This document shows positions 11,739 to 19,859 of a DNA stretch of 64,000 bases, piece after piece. The stretch lies in assembly GCF_014495845.1 (NCBI RefSeq), contig NZ_CP061080.1:733001-797000 (forward strand), written 5' to 3'. Made by a program: the position numbers and the translations under genes. The number at the start of each line of letters is the position of its first letter. The first letter of the stretch is position 1. Below the pieces are notes generated by a model, which saw only the letters and a program-made list of their open reading frames with translations, did no database searches and had not been told where the DNA came from. The DNA comes from Aquibium microcysteis (GTDB lineage Bacteria; Pseudomonadota; Alphaproteobacteria; Rhizobiales; Rhizobiaceae).

Positions 11739-11750
11739 CAAGACGTCTTG
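11739..11750. promoter_or_regulatory. Perfect palindrome in the divergent cytochrome/reductase promoter
   Basis: CAAGACGTCTTG is a 12-base perfect palindrome lying between the starts of the divergent genes at 11666 (minus) and 11839 (plus). Its position suits an operator controlling both. The binding protein is unknown. The surrounding 172-base gap is AT-richer than its neighbours (CCTAGTATAGAATTC nearby) and is likely to hold both promoters. Confidence 0.4.
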
Positions 11751-11838
11751 CGATCGTCATCCTAGTATAGAATTCAGACCCAGGGGATCACCAGCCGGAT
11801 AGATTCGGAATGACAGCGCCAGCGATGGAGCCGACGTG

Positions 11839-13284
11839 ATGGAGACCAGCGGTGCCCTGCGCCTGCCCGGAACTGTTCTCGCGATTCTGTATCTGCTCGT
11901 CTGCCTTATGCCGGTCGTTCTGGCCGCCACGGGCACCGTGGCGCCGCTCGATCCCTGGGAGGCCGGCGCAGCGGCGCTGGGGCTCGCCGGCCTGACGGCC
12001 ATGGCGGTGCAGTTCGTCACGTCCGGCCGCTTCGCCGTGGTGTCGGGGCGGCTCGGCATCGACAGGATCATGGCGTTCCACAAGATCGCTGCCCGCTGGG
12101 TCGTGCTTGGCCTCGTGCTGCACCCCGTCCTCTACGTCCTGCCGACATGGCTGAACGATCCGGCGCTCGGGCAGGAACGGTTCATCGCCTATCTGACCTT
12201 GTCCCACTACCGGTCCGGCGTCGTCGCGCTCGCCGCCCTTTTCCTGCTGGTCGGCAGTTCCCTGCTGCGCGAGCGCGTGCCCTGGCGCTACGAAGCCTGG
12301 CGGGCGAGCCATCTGGTACTCGGCGCGGTCGCCGTGGGCGCGGGGCTTCATCACGCGCTGACGAGCGGCCGCTTCAGCGCGGCCGGGCTTGTCGAGGCGT
12401 TCTGGTGGCTGGTCGCGCTCGCCGCCGTCGCGGTCCTGGCCATCCTCTATGGCTGGCGCTGGCTGTTGCTGCATCGCAGGCCATGGCGGCTCGCTTCGGT
12501 GCGGAAGGTCGCCGACAGGATGTGGGAGCTCGACATCCAGCCCGAGCCGGGCAACCCTGCCTGGCACTATGAGGCGGGCCAGTTCGTCTGGATGACGGTG
12601 GGCAATCGCCGGTTCCCGCTGTTCGACCATCCCTTTTCCATCGCCGACAGCCCGTCCCGTCCCGGCATCAGCCTGATCGTCAAGGAAGCGGGCGACTTCA
12701 CCCGGACGGTCGGGCGCCTCGAGGCGGGAACCGCCGTCGGTCTCGACGGGCCGCACGGCGATTTCGTGCTGGCCGAGCAGGAGCCGAAAAACGTCGTCCT
12801 CCTGGCCGGCGGCGTCGGCATCGCACCGATCATGGGGCTCCTGCGCGACATGGTGGCGCGGCGGGACCCGCGGCCGGTGCGCCTCGGCTATGCCGCCGGC
12901 ACGCCCGCCAACTTCGCCTGCCTGGACGAGATCGAGGCGGCGGAGAGCATGCTCGACCTGCGCACGATGCTCGTGAGCGAAGAGGACGCCGCGGGCTGGA
13001 CAGGCGTGGTCGGGCGGCTCGACCGGCAGCGGCTGGCCGCGCTTCTGGCGGGCCTCGACCCCAAGCAGACCATCGCGCTCATGTGCGGCCCCGGTCCGAT
13101 GGTCACCGCCGTTTCCGATACTCTTCTCGATCTCGGCCTGCCGATCGACAACGTCGTCTACGAGCGGTTCGATTATGGTGGCGGTGTCACGTCGCGCCTG
13201 GACCGCCGCCGCGCACTCCAGTTCGTGGGAATAGGCGTCGCGCTGGCCGCCGGGCTCGGCGCGCTGGCCACGGTCATCCGCTGA
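11839..13284 (+). CDS. Ferric-reductase-like membrane flavocytochrome
   Basis: Encodes 481 residues from ATG 11839 (GTG at 11836 is possible). The N-terminal 200 residues form about six membrane helices of the ferric-reductase type, with His-containing segments (FHKIAARWVVLGLVLHPVLY; ASHLVLGAVAVGAGLHHAL) that could bind two b hemes. An FAD domain with FDHPFSIADS and an NAD(P) domain with LLAGGVGIAPIMGLL and LMCGPGPM follow. An additional C-terminal hydrophobic helix (RALQFVGIGVALAAGLGAL) is present. It would move electrons from NAD(P)H across the membrane, perhaps to the divergent pentaheme cytochrome. Confidence 0.85.
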   Translation: METSGALRLPGTVLAILYLLVCLMPVVLAATGTVAPLDPWEAGAAALGLAGLTAMAVQFVTSGRFAVVSGRLGIDRIMAFHKIAARWVVLGLVLHPVLYVLPTWLNDPALGQERFIAYLTLSHYRSGVVALAALFLLVGSSLLRERVPWRYEAWRASHLVLGAVAVGAGLHHALTSGRFSAAGLVEAFWWLVALAAVAVLAILYGWRWLLLHRRPWRLASVRKVADRMWELDIQPEPGNPAWHYEAGQFVWMTVGNRRFPLFDHPFSIADSPSRPGISLIVKEAGDFTRTVGRLEAGTAVGLDGPHGDFVLAEQEPKNVVLLAGGVGIAPIMGLLRDMVARRDPRPVRLGYAAGTPANFACLDEIEAAESMLDLRTMLVSEEDAAGWTGVVGRLDRQRLAALLAGLDPKQTIALMCGPGPMVTAVSDTLLDLGLPIDNVVYERFDYGGGVTSRLDRRRALQFVGIGVALAAGLGALATVIR

Positions 13285-13467
13285 TCCGCGCGCAGGATCG
13301 CGACGGCGCATGTACTGTCGGAATGGCGGGGATCGTGGCCCAGTTGCGGCGACCTTCCCGGATGCGGCCCGGGATGCGGCGATGAGGGAGGAGACGCGGC
13401 TTGGCGGTTGAAGCAATCGGACGGCGGAGTGGAATCGGCCGCGTTCCGGCGGGTCACGGGGGCTTTC

Positions 13468-13582
13468 GTGACCGACGTCGTCTTTCGGGAGATCGCCTGG
13501 CTTCTTCTCTGTGCAGCCGCCATCGGCATGATCGGCTCGGTGCTGCGTCAGCCCGTGATCGTCAGCTTCATCGATCGAATGG
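13468..13582 (+). pseudogene. Remnant of a CPA2/Kef-type cation-proton antiporter N-terminus
   Basis: About 38 codons from GTG 13468 read as the first membrane helix of CPA2 antiporters: EIAWLLLCAAAIGMIGSVLRQP followed by VIVSFI, matching the family's usual LRQPLIVSFI start. Homology ends abruptly near 13577, where the tail of the convergent gene begins. The remaining 350 or more residues of an antiporter are absent. The rest of the 13285-13467 gap shows nothing I can assign. Confidence 0.5.
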
Positions 13583-13975
13583 TTAGCCTCCGGTCGGTCC
13601 CTTGCTGCGGACCCATTCCCAGGCGGCATCCTCGTTCTCCAGGTCGAAGGTCTTCGCTTCCACGGGAGATACCGGCGAAAACAGGTTGATCATGGTCTCC
13701 GCCCAGTCGGGCGCCCCGACGACCGCGTATCTGCCGACATGCGCCGCCGCCCGGGCCTGTGCGCGCAGTGCCTTCGGGTCGAAGGCCGCGCCGACGTCCA
13801 GCCCCTGATAGTCACGCATCACGATGAGGATGTCGACGGTCCCGTTCGCCTCGAACGCCGCCTCCAGGATGCCTGCCATCCACTCCACGTCCGGGGCGGT
13901 GATCCTGCCGTCCACCTCGAAGGCGTAGAGCGGGGGAAGGGCAGCCGGGAGGGCGCGGATGGAGCGGGGTGCCAT
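13583..13975 (-). CDS. SpoIIAA/STAS-like protein
   Basis: Encodes 130 residues. Pattern and size match the SpoIIAA-like (STAS/SEC14-type) family: an N-terminal beta strand FEVDGRITAPD, a helix, the strand IVMRDYQGLD, a helix rich in Ala/Arg, the strand YAVVGAPDW and a C-terminal WEWVRS. There is no membrane segment. Such proteins occur singly in stress-associated contexts, and their biochemical role is poorly defined. Its neighbour is a small membrane protein with a stress-type promoter; it may be cotranscribed with it (gap 78 bases). Confidence 0.7.
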   Translation of the reverse strand: MAPRSIRALPAALPPLYAFEVDGRITAPDVEWMAGILEAAFEANGTVDILIVMRDYQGLDVGAAFDPKALRAQARAAAHVGRYAVVGAPDWAETMINLFSPVSPVEAKTFDLENEDAAWEWVRSKGPTGG

Positions 13976-14053
13976 GGATCTTCCTTTCGGGTGTACGCCT
14001 CCGGGCGCGGCGTCGGTGGTTGATGTCCCGCCCAGGCGGCGGGCCTTCGGGTC

Positions 14054-14278
14054 TCATTCATCGAGCGCGAGGAACGCCAGTGCCGTTCCGAGAAAGCCGA
14101 GGCCGAAGCTCGGCGCCACGGTCATCGCGAGCATGGTGAAGGCGAGCAGGCGGTCGTTCGCGGCGCCGAGGGCGCCGAAGGCGCCGCTGCTGCCGAAGAA
14201 GGCGGTGGCGACGACGGCGACGCCGATCGCCGTACCGGCGGCGAAGTTGAGGATGACGAAGCGGACGAGCAGGGGCAT
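14054..14278 (-). CDS. Small two-helix membrane protein
   Basis: Encodes 74 residues, starting at ATG 14278, chosen because GGAGG lies seven bases upstream; an in-frame start at 14308 has no such site and would overlap the promoter. Two hydrophobic segments (FVILNFAAGTAIGVAVVATAFF and FTMLAMTVAPSFGLGFLGTALAFLAL) flank a short loop. Small membrane proteins of this pattern are common in alphaproteobacterial general-stress regulons. A candidate EcfG promoter lies 25 bases upstream. Confidence 0.7.
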   Translation of the reverse strand: MPLLVRFVILNFAAGTAIGVAVVATAFFGSSGAFGALGAANDRLLAFTMLAMTVAPSFGLGFLGTALAFLALDE

Positions 14279-14302
14279 GGCAGGCCTCCGAATGACGTCC
14301 GC

Positions 14303-14328
14303 AACCACGAGGGAGCCAGGAAGGTTCC
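14303..14328 (-). promoter_or_regulatory. EcfG (general stress sigma) type promoter
   Basis: On the minus strand GGAAC is followed after 17 bases by GGTT, fitting the alphaproteobacterial EcfG/RpoE2 consensus (GGAAC, 18-19 bases, TT). It would start transcription about 20 bases before the ribosome-binding site of the small membrane protein at 14278. Confidence 0.6.
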
Positions 14329-14361
14329 CGGCGCGCGGCGCTCACACTCGCTCTTGCCCGC

Positions 14362-15420
14362 TCAGGCGAAGACCCGGCCCGATCGCGCCGTGCCGGAGGG
14401 CGAAGCCGAGGCATAGACGCAGTCCAGAACCTCCGCGACCGCCGTGAACTGCAGGCAGTCCGGATCGAAACCGCCCGCCTCGACCTTACCCAGCCAGTGC
14501 AGCGCGGCGCGCCCGCCCCAGTCGTCGGGTCCCGAGACCTGCGTGGCCGCGCTCGTTCCGGTCAGGAGTTCGGCGGTGAAGTCGTAGAACGAGCCGCCGA
14601 CATTGGCGAAGCGGGCCGCCGCACGCGTGCCATGGAAGGTCGCGGAGATGTCGGCCTCGCGGCCGACGTCGAGCTTCCACGAGCAGGCGAAGCGGATCAG
14701 CGTGCCGTCCTGCGTCACCAGCGTGGCGAAGGCGAGGTCCTCCACCGTCGCGTCGCTCCCGTCCCAGGGCTCGCCGGCGCGCATGAGATGGCCCGTGACC
14801 GAAGCGACCGCCGGAAAGTCCCGGGACCAGAGCGCGAGATCGACGAGATGGATGCCAAGATCCATCAGGCATCCCCCACCCGACAGGCGGCGATCGTAGA
14901 ACCAGGGTTTGTCGGGGCCGTAGCCGTTGTGGAAGACGAGATCGATCATGTGGACCCTGCCCAGCGATCCGTCGCCGATCAGGCCCCGGATGTGCCGCAT
15001 GGACGCCGTGTGCCGGTAGGACAGGTCGAGTCCGAGCGGCAGATCATTGCGTCTTGCGGCGTCCACCACGGCGGCCACCTCCGCCGCGGAGCGGCCGAGC
15101 GGCTTCTGGCAGAAGACGGCGACGCCGGCCTCCATCGCCCGGATCGACTGCTCCGCATGCAGGGCGCTCGGGGTCGCGACGACGACCGCGTCGACGCCAT
15201 GGTTGAGCATGGCGTCGAGGCTCTCGAAGGTCCGGGCGTCACCGGCGATCGTCTGCGCCTGCGCGACCATGTCCGTGTTCGGGTCGACGAGCGCGGCCGC
15301 TTCTGCAAGACCGGTGCCCAGCAAAGCCTTCATCCGCGACAGGCCGATCCAGCCCACCCCGAGGAAGCCGAGCCGCACCGGGGCGGCTCCGGTGGCGACG
15401 GCTCTCCGGGGCACGGTCAT
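14362..15420 (-). CDS. Gfo/Idh/MocA-family oxidoreductase
   Basis: Encodes 352 residues. A Rossmann fold near residue 17 (RLGFLGVGWIGLSRMK), the Gfo/Idh/MocA motif EQSIRAMEAGVAVFCQKPLG with its conserved Lys near residue 105, and the downstream segment GGCLMDLGIHLVDLALW with the usual catalytic-region Asp/His are present. These enzymes oxidise or reduce sugars, inositols and sugar nucleotides with NAD(P). Its ATG overlaps the stop of the upstream dehydrogenase by four bases, so the two form one operon. The sugar substrate cannot be read from sequence. Confidence 0.85.
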   Translation of the reverse strand: MTVPRRAVATGAAPVRLGFLGVGWIGLSRMKALLGTGLAEAAALVDPNTDMVAQAQTIAGDARTFESLDAMLNHGVDAVVVATPSALHAEQSIRAMEAGVAVFCQKPLGRSAAEVAAVVDAARRNDLPLGLDLSYRHTASMRHIRGLIGDGSLGRVHMIDLVFHNGYGPDKPWFYDRRLSGGGCLMDLGIHLVDLALWSRDFPAVASVTGHLMRAGEPWDGSDATVEDLAFATLVTQDGTLIRFACSWKLDVGREADISATFHGTRAAARFANVGGSFYDFTAELLTGTSAATQVSGPDDWGGRAALHWLGKVEAGGFDPDCLQFTAVAEVLDCVYASASPSGTARSGRVFA

Positions 15421-16418
15421 GGCATCACCACCAGCGACTTGACGAAACCTTCCGGCCGCGTGGCGGCAAGCTCCAGGGCTTCGTTCAGCCGGTCGAACGG
15501 CAGAACGTGGGTGTAGAGCGGCGCCGGATCGAGTTGCCCCGCCGCCACCAGCGTGACCGCTTCGCGGGTACCCTCCAGGTAGACTGCGGGATCGCGCTCG
15601 TGTGCGTTGATGACGTCGAGTCCGCGCCAGTTCCAGAGCTGCATGTCGACCCGGCGCGGCGCATCCTGGTGGTAGCCGGCGATGACGAGGCGGCCGCGTG
15701 TGGTGGTCAGTGTCGCCGCCAGATCGAGCGGTTCCTGGTAGCCCGTGGCCTCGATCACGCAGTCGAACAGGCCATCTCTGGCGATCTCGGCGGCCGAGGC
15801 GGCGGCGTCTTCCGTGGCGACGGCCATGGCGGCGCCCATGTCGAGCGCCCGCGCCCGCGCCTGCGGCTTGCGGCCGACCGCAACAACCCGGGCGCCGGCC
15901 AGCGACGCCAGCCGGACGAGGAGCAGGCCCATGAAGCCGAGCCCGACCACGGCCACCGTTTCGCCCGGCTGCAGCCGCGCCCGCCGGATCACGTTGACCG
16001 CGCAGCCGAGCGGCTCGCCCGGCAGCGGCGCGTCACCGAGCGCGGAGGGCAGCGGAACCGCCTGGTCCGCCGGGCCGACATCGAACTCCGCATAGCTCTT
16101 CTGGAACAGCGTCGTGACGCGGTCGCCTTCCCGCAGCTGGCGAACGTCCCGGCCGACCGCGTCGACGACGCCCCAGCCTTCGTGACCGAGATCGCCCGGC
16201 GCAGTCGGGAAACGCATCCATTCCGGACCCGTCCAGGGCGTCACGTTGGACGCGCAGACGCCGCAGCCTTCGAGCCGGACCCGCACCTCGCCGGGTCCCG
16301 GTTCAGGCATCGGAACCTCCCGCAGATCGATGGTGCGCGGTCCGGTCAGGACGGCCGCCCGCATCACGCGCGAGGACACGCGCTCCCGCCGGGTGTCCGT
16401 CTTGGCATGCATGTTCAT
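15417..16418 (-). CDS. Zinc-type medium-chain dehydrogenase, probably sugar/polyol-linked
   Basis: Encodes 333 residues from ATG 16418, picked because GGAGAA lies four bases upstream; a TTG at 16430 is less likely. The GroES-like domain has the catalytic zinc ligand region GCGVCASNV and GHEGWG. The Cys-rich structural zinc loop is missing, so only the catalytic metal is expected. The Rossmann motif VVGLGFMGLLLVRLA lies near residue 165. The C-terminal GRLVIAGYHQDAPR segment resembles dehydrogenases acting on modified sugars. It is the first gene of the minus-strand pair, preceded by an EcfG-type promoter. Confidence 0.82.
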   Translation of the reverse strand: MNMHAKTDTRRERVSSRVMRAAVLTGPRTIDLREVPMPEPGPGEVRVRLEGCGVCASNVTPWTGPEWMRFPTAPGDLGHEGWGVVDAVGRDVRQLREGDRVTTLFQKSYAEFDVGPADQAVPLPSALGDAPLPGEPLGCAVNVIRRARLQPGETVAVVGLGFMGLLLVRLASLAGARVVAVGRKPQARARALDMGAAMAVATEDAAASAAEIARDGLFDCVIEATGYQEPLDLAATLTTTRGRLVIAGYHQDAPRRVDMQLWNWRGLDVINAHERDPAVYLEGTREAVTLVAAGQLDPAPLYTHVLPFDRLNEALELAATRPEGFVKSLVVMP

Positions 16419-16445
16419 CGGCTTCTCCAATCATTGCGTTCGCCG

Positions 16446-16470
16446 AACAGCCGCAGGCCGAAGATGTTCC
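16446..16470 (-). promoter_or_regulatory. EcfG-type promoter for the minus-strand dehydrogenase pair
   Basis: On the minus strand GGAAC is followed after 16 bases by TGTT, which fits GGAAC-N18-TT. It sits 28 bases upstream of the ATG at 16418. The extended -35 context CCGGAACAT is shared with the divergent promoter at 16662. The rest of the 310-base gap (16419-16728) contains no supported gene. Confidence 0.5.
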
Positions 16471-16661
16471 GGAAGAAGATGATGAAGATGAAGCGTGCCG
16501 GGACGCCGCGCGGGCCGGAACCGGCCGCGGACCCGATGCGCGGCCGGGCCACGAAGCGCCTTCCGTCGAACGGCATCGGGCGCCGCGGGTTCCGCCGACG
16601 GGGGTCGTGCGGGGCGCGGCGACCCGCTTCTTCCTCTTCAACCTCATCAGCAGCTTCATCC

Positions 16662-16686
16662 GGAACATTCCGCTGCCGGCCCGGTT
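16662..16686 (+). promoter_or_regulatory. EcfG-type promoter for the plus-strand glycan operon
   Basis: GGAAC (16662-16666), 16 bases, then GGTT (16683-16686), matching the alphaproteobacterial general-stress sigma consensus. The predicted start near 16693 leaves a 36-base leader with AAGGGA eight bases before the GTG at 16729. It would drive the eight-gene run up to 26065. Confidence 0.6.
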
Positions 16687-16728
16687 CGGTGCGACGAGAA
16701 GTGGTCGCAAACGGCAAGGGAATTCAGG

Positions 16729-17838
16729 GTGGTAAGCACAGTACTCGTCACGGGCGGCATGGGTTTCATCGGACGCCATCTCGTCTCGGAACTTCTCCGC
16801 CACGGCTACCGCGTCCGCGTTCTGGACAGTCTCGTGGAACAGGTGCACCCGGCCGGCGAGCCGGCGCGCATCGACGGAGCGGAGTACGTCATCGGCGACG
16901 TTCGCGACGCGGACCTCTGTCGCCGGGCGGTGCGGGGGGTCGATCACGTCGCGCACCTGGCAGCCGAAGTCGGCGTCGGTCAGTCCATGTACGAAATCGC
17001 CCGCTATGTCGGCGGCAACGAGTTCGCGACGGCCGTGCTGCTCGAGGCGCTGATCGAGCATCCGGTGAAATCGATCGTCGTCGCCTCGTCGATGAGCGTC
17101 TACGGCGAGGGCCGGTACCGCGACGCCGACGGGCGGCTGCACGACCAGGTCCGCCGCCACCGCGATATGATCGGGACGGGCCGGTGGGACCCGCGCGACA
17201 AGGAGGGCAGGCGGCTCGAGCCGGTGCCCACGGACGAGGACAAGCCCGTCGACCTCGCCTCCATCTATGCGCTGACCAAGTTCGCCCAGGAGCGGGCGGT
17301 GATGATCTTCGGCGCCGCCTACGACGTGCCGGTCGTGGCGCTGCGCCTGTTCAACGTGTTCGGTGCCGGCCAGGCGCTGTCCAATCCCTACACCGGCGTC
17401 CTTGCCAATTTCGCGTCGCGCCTGGCCGGCGGCCAGCGGCCGACCGTTTTCGAGGATGGCGAGCAGCGGCGCGACTTCGTCCATGTCGAGGACGTGGCTC
17501 GGGCCTTCCGCCTGGCGCTGGCGAGCCCGGCCGCGGCAGGCGAGGTGGTCAACATCGGCAGCGGCCGCTCCTACTCCATCGCTCGGGTGGCGGAACTGCT
17601 GGCTTCGGCAATGGGCGTGCCGGACCTCCAGCCGGAAATCCTCGGCAAGGCGCGCAGCGGCGACATCCGCCACTGCTTCGCCTCGACGGCCCGCGCCCGC
17701 GACCTCCTGGGCTTTACCGCGGAGCATCGGCTCGAAACGTCGCTCGAGCCCTTCGTCGAATGGGTGCGCCGCGAGACGGTCGTCGACCGCAACGGCCAGA
17801 TGCGCAGCGAACTCGAACGGCGGGGGCTGGTGGCATGA
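16729..17838 (+). CDS. NAD-dependent sugar-nucleotide epimerase/dehydratase
   Basis: Encodes 369 residues from a GTG preceded by AAGGGA. An extended SDR enzyme with the NAD motif GGMGFIGRHL at the N-terminus, Ser/Tyr/Lys catalytic elements (VASSMSVYGEG; SIYALTKFAQE) and a sugar-nucleotide-binding C-terminal half (FEDGEQRRDFVHVEDVARAF). It resembles dTDP-glucose 4,6-dehydratase or UDP-glucose epimerase relatives, and supplies an activated sugar. First gene of the eight-gene plus-strand operon; its stop overlaps the next ATG (ATGA). Confidence 0.88.
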   Translation: MVSTVLVTGGMGFIGRHLVSELLRHGYRVRVLDSLVEQVHPAGEPARIDGAEYVIGDVRDADLCRRAVRGVDHVAHLAAEVGVGQSMYEIARYVGGNEFATAVLLEALIEHPVKSIVVASSMSVYGEGRYRDADGRLHDQVRRHRDMIGTGRWDPRDKEGRRLEPVPTDEDKPVDLASIYALTKFAQERAVMIFGAAYDVPVVALRLFNVFGAGQALSNPYTGVLANFASRLAGGQRPTVFEDGEQRRDFVHVEDVARAFRLALASPAAAGEVVNIGSGRSYSIARVAELLASAMGVPDLQPEILGKARSGDIRHCFASTARARDLLGFTAEHRLETSLEPFVEWVRRETVVDRNGQMRSELERRGLVA

Positions 17839-19859
17839 ATGCGCGCCTGCATCCGGCCCGGTCCGGCTTCGGTTTCGTCGAATGGTTCCGTCCGGGCGAG
17901 TACGGACGGACAGAGGACGTGCTGCCCGAAATCGTCGCCTCCGGCGCGACGCATCTGCGCACGCATCTCTCCTGGGCGGAGTATCTGGCGCCAGGCGGGG
18001 AGGAGTGGTTCGACTGGCTGCTGCCGAAACTGTCGGCCGAACTCGACGTTCTGCCCTGCATCCACTACACGCCGCCGTCGCTGTCGCGGACGGGCAAGGC
18101 GACCGGCGCTCCGCGTCGCCTCAAGGACTACGCCGACTTCGTCGACCACGTCATCGACCGTTACGGGCGGCATTTCCGGCACATCGAACTCTGGAACGAG
18201 CCCAACAACCTGCTCGACTGGGACTGGCGTGAGGACAAGGACTTCTCGCTGTTCTGCGAGATGGTGGGCGGCGCCGCCTACTGGGTGCAGAAACGCGGCT
18301 GGAAGGCAGTGCTCGGCGCGCCGTGCCCGTTCGATCCGGCCTGGATCAACCTGATGGGTCAGCGCGGCGTCCTCGACGTCGTCTCCGCGGTCGGCTTCCA
18401 CGGCTTTCCGGGCACCTGGGACAGCGACGAGGGCAGCTGGAACGGCTGGGACCTGCATCTGGGCGAGCTGCGCCGCATCGTCGACGTCTACAACCCCGGG
18501 GCGGAGCTGTGGGTCACCGAAACCGGCTACTCGACCTGGCGCCAGGACGAGGTGGAGCAGGTGCGCCGCTTCATGGCGGCGCTGAGCGTGCCGGCCGACC
18601 GGGTCTACTGGTACAGCTGGCGCGACGTGCCGCACGACGTGGCGGTGCAGGAAGGCCTCTGGTTCGACCCCCGCCACTACCACCTCGGTGCGACCGAGCA
18701 TGGCGGCCGGCCGAAGCTTCTGGCGCGGCTCCTGCAGGAGGGCGGGGTACGCCGGGTGCAGGAGCTCTTCACCCTCGCCAAGCCCTCGATCGCCTCCAGC
18801 GTCGCTCCGGTGGTGATCACCGGCGGCAGCGGCTTCATCGGCAGCAACCTCGCCTCGTCCTACCTGCGCGAAGGCAGGGACGTCGTCATCTTCGACAGCC
18901 TCGCCCGACCCGGTGTCGATTCCAATCTGGCCTGGCTGCGCGACCAGTTCGGCGACAGGGTCCACTCCTGCATCGCCGACGTGCGCGACGCCGCGCAGGT
19001 GCGCGACGCCGTGCGCGACGCCAGCGTTGTGTTCCATCTCGCCGGACAGACGGCGGTGACGACCAGCCTCGATCATCCCATCGAGGACATGGAGGTGAAT
19101 GTTCGCGGCACGCTGAACGTGCTCGAAGGCGCGCGCGCCGCCCCGCGCCGCCCTGGCGTCATCTTCGCCAGCACCAACAAGGTCTACGGAGCGCTCGAGG
19201 ACATCGACACGGTGGCGACGGCGAAGTGTCACCAGCCGGCCGATCCCCAGATCGCCAGGAACGGCATCGGCGAGGACCGCAGCCTCGACTTCTGCACGCC
19301 CTACGGATGCTCCAAGGGCGCCGCCGACCAGTACGTCCTCGACTATGCCAAGTCCTACGGCATGCCGGCGGCGGTGCTGCGGATGAGCTGCATCTACGGC
19401 CCGCGCCAGTTCGGCACCGAGGATCAGGGCTGGGTCGCCCACTTCCTGATCAGGGCGCTCCGCGGCGAGAGGATCACCATCTTCGGCGACGGCCATCAGG
19501 TCCGCGACATCCTCGACGTCGACGACGCGGTGGCCGCCTACCGGGCGCTGCACGCGAACGTCGGCCGGCTGAGCGGCCAGGCCTTCAATCTCGGCGGCGG
19601 CCCGTCCAACGCCGTCAGCCTGTCCATGGTTCTGGCCGAGATGGCACGCATCATCGGCGAACCGGTCGAGACCGCGCACGAGCCCTGGCGGACCGGCGAC
19701 CAACTCTACTTCGTCGCCGACACCGCGCGCCTGCAGGCTGCGACCGGCTGGCAGCCGACCATCCCGTGGAAACGGGGCGTCCTGCGCCTCGCCCGCTGGC
19801 TGCAGGCGGAGCGCTTCGCCGATGCACCGGCGGCAAGGCAGAGGAGGCTCTCGGCATGA
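17835..19859 (+). CDS. Fusion of clan GH-A glycoside hydrolase and CDP-paratose 2-epimerase-like SDR
   Basis: Encodes 674 residues. Residues 1-310 are a clan GH-A TIM-barrel hydrolase: acid/base Glu122 in LWNEPNN and probable nucleophile Glu229 in VTETGY. Residues 325-660 are a complete extended SDR: NAD motif TGGSGFIGSN (329-338), STNKVYG (446-452, typical of RfbE/CDP-tyvelose epimerases) and Tyr490-x3-Lys494 in PYGCSKGAADQY. There is no signal peptide, so the hydrolase half should be cytosolic. Both active sites look intact and no internal start with a good ribosome site was seen. ATG 17835 overlaps the previous stop; the last bases overlap the next gene. Confidence 0.88.
   Translation: MNARLHPARSGFGFVEWFRPGEYGRTEDVLPEIVASGATHLRTHLSWAEYLAPGGEEWFDWLLPKLSAELDVLPCIHYTPPSLSRTGKATGAPRRLKDYADFVDHVIDRYGRHFRHIELWNEPNNLLDWDWREDKDFSLFCEMVGGAAYWVQKRGWKAVLGAPCPFDPAWINLMGQRGVLDVVSAVGFHGFPGTWDSDEGSWNGWDLHLGELRRIVDVYNPGAELWVTETGYSTWRQDEVEQVRRFMAALSVPADRVYWYSWRDVPHDVAVQEGLWFDPRHYHLGATEHGGRPKLLARLLQEGGVRRVQELFTLAKPSIASSVAPVVITGGSGFIGSNLASSYLREGRDVVIFDSLARPGVDSNLAWLRDQFGDRVHSCIADVRDAAQVRDAVRDASVVFHLAGQTAVTTSLDHPIEDMEVNVRGTLNVLEGARAAPRRPGVIFASTNKVYGALEDIDTVATAKCHQPADPQIARNGIGEDRSLDFCTPYGCSKGAADQYVLDYAKSYGMPAAVLRMSCIYGPRQFGTEDQGWVAHFLIRALRGERITIFGDGHQVRDILDVDDAVAAYRALHANVGRLSGQAFNLGGGPSNAVSLSMVLAEMARIIGEPVETAHEPWRTGDQLYFVADTARLQAATGWQPTIPWKRGVLRLARWLQAERFADAPAARQRRLSA

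Noticed and set aside
16415..16717. Hydrophobic peptides on both strands of the divergent gap (FFRNIFGL on minus, FIRNIPLP on plus) that look like duplicated small membrane proteins
   Set aside because: Both derive from the same CCGGAACAT sequence, the extended -35 element of the two EcfG-type promoters; neither has a ribosome site.
15507..17834. Plus-strand frame that runs continuously into the hydrolase-epimerase gene, suggesting a 1450-residue protein
   Set aside because: The upstream part is antisense to the dehydrogenase and overlaps the epimerase in another frame; composition is non-protein-like and the true start is ATG 17835.
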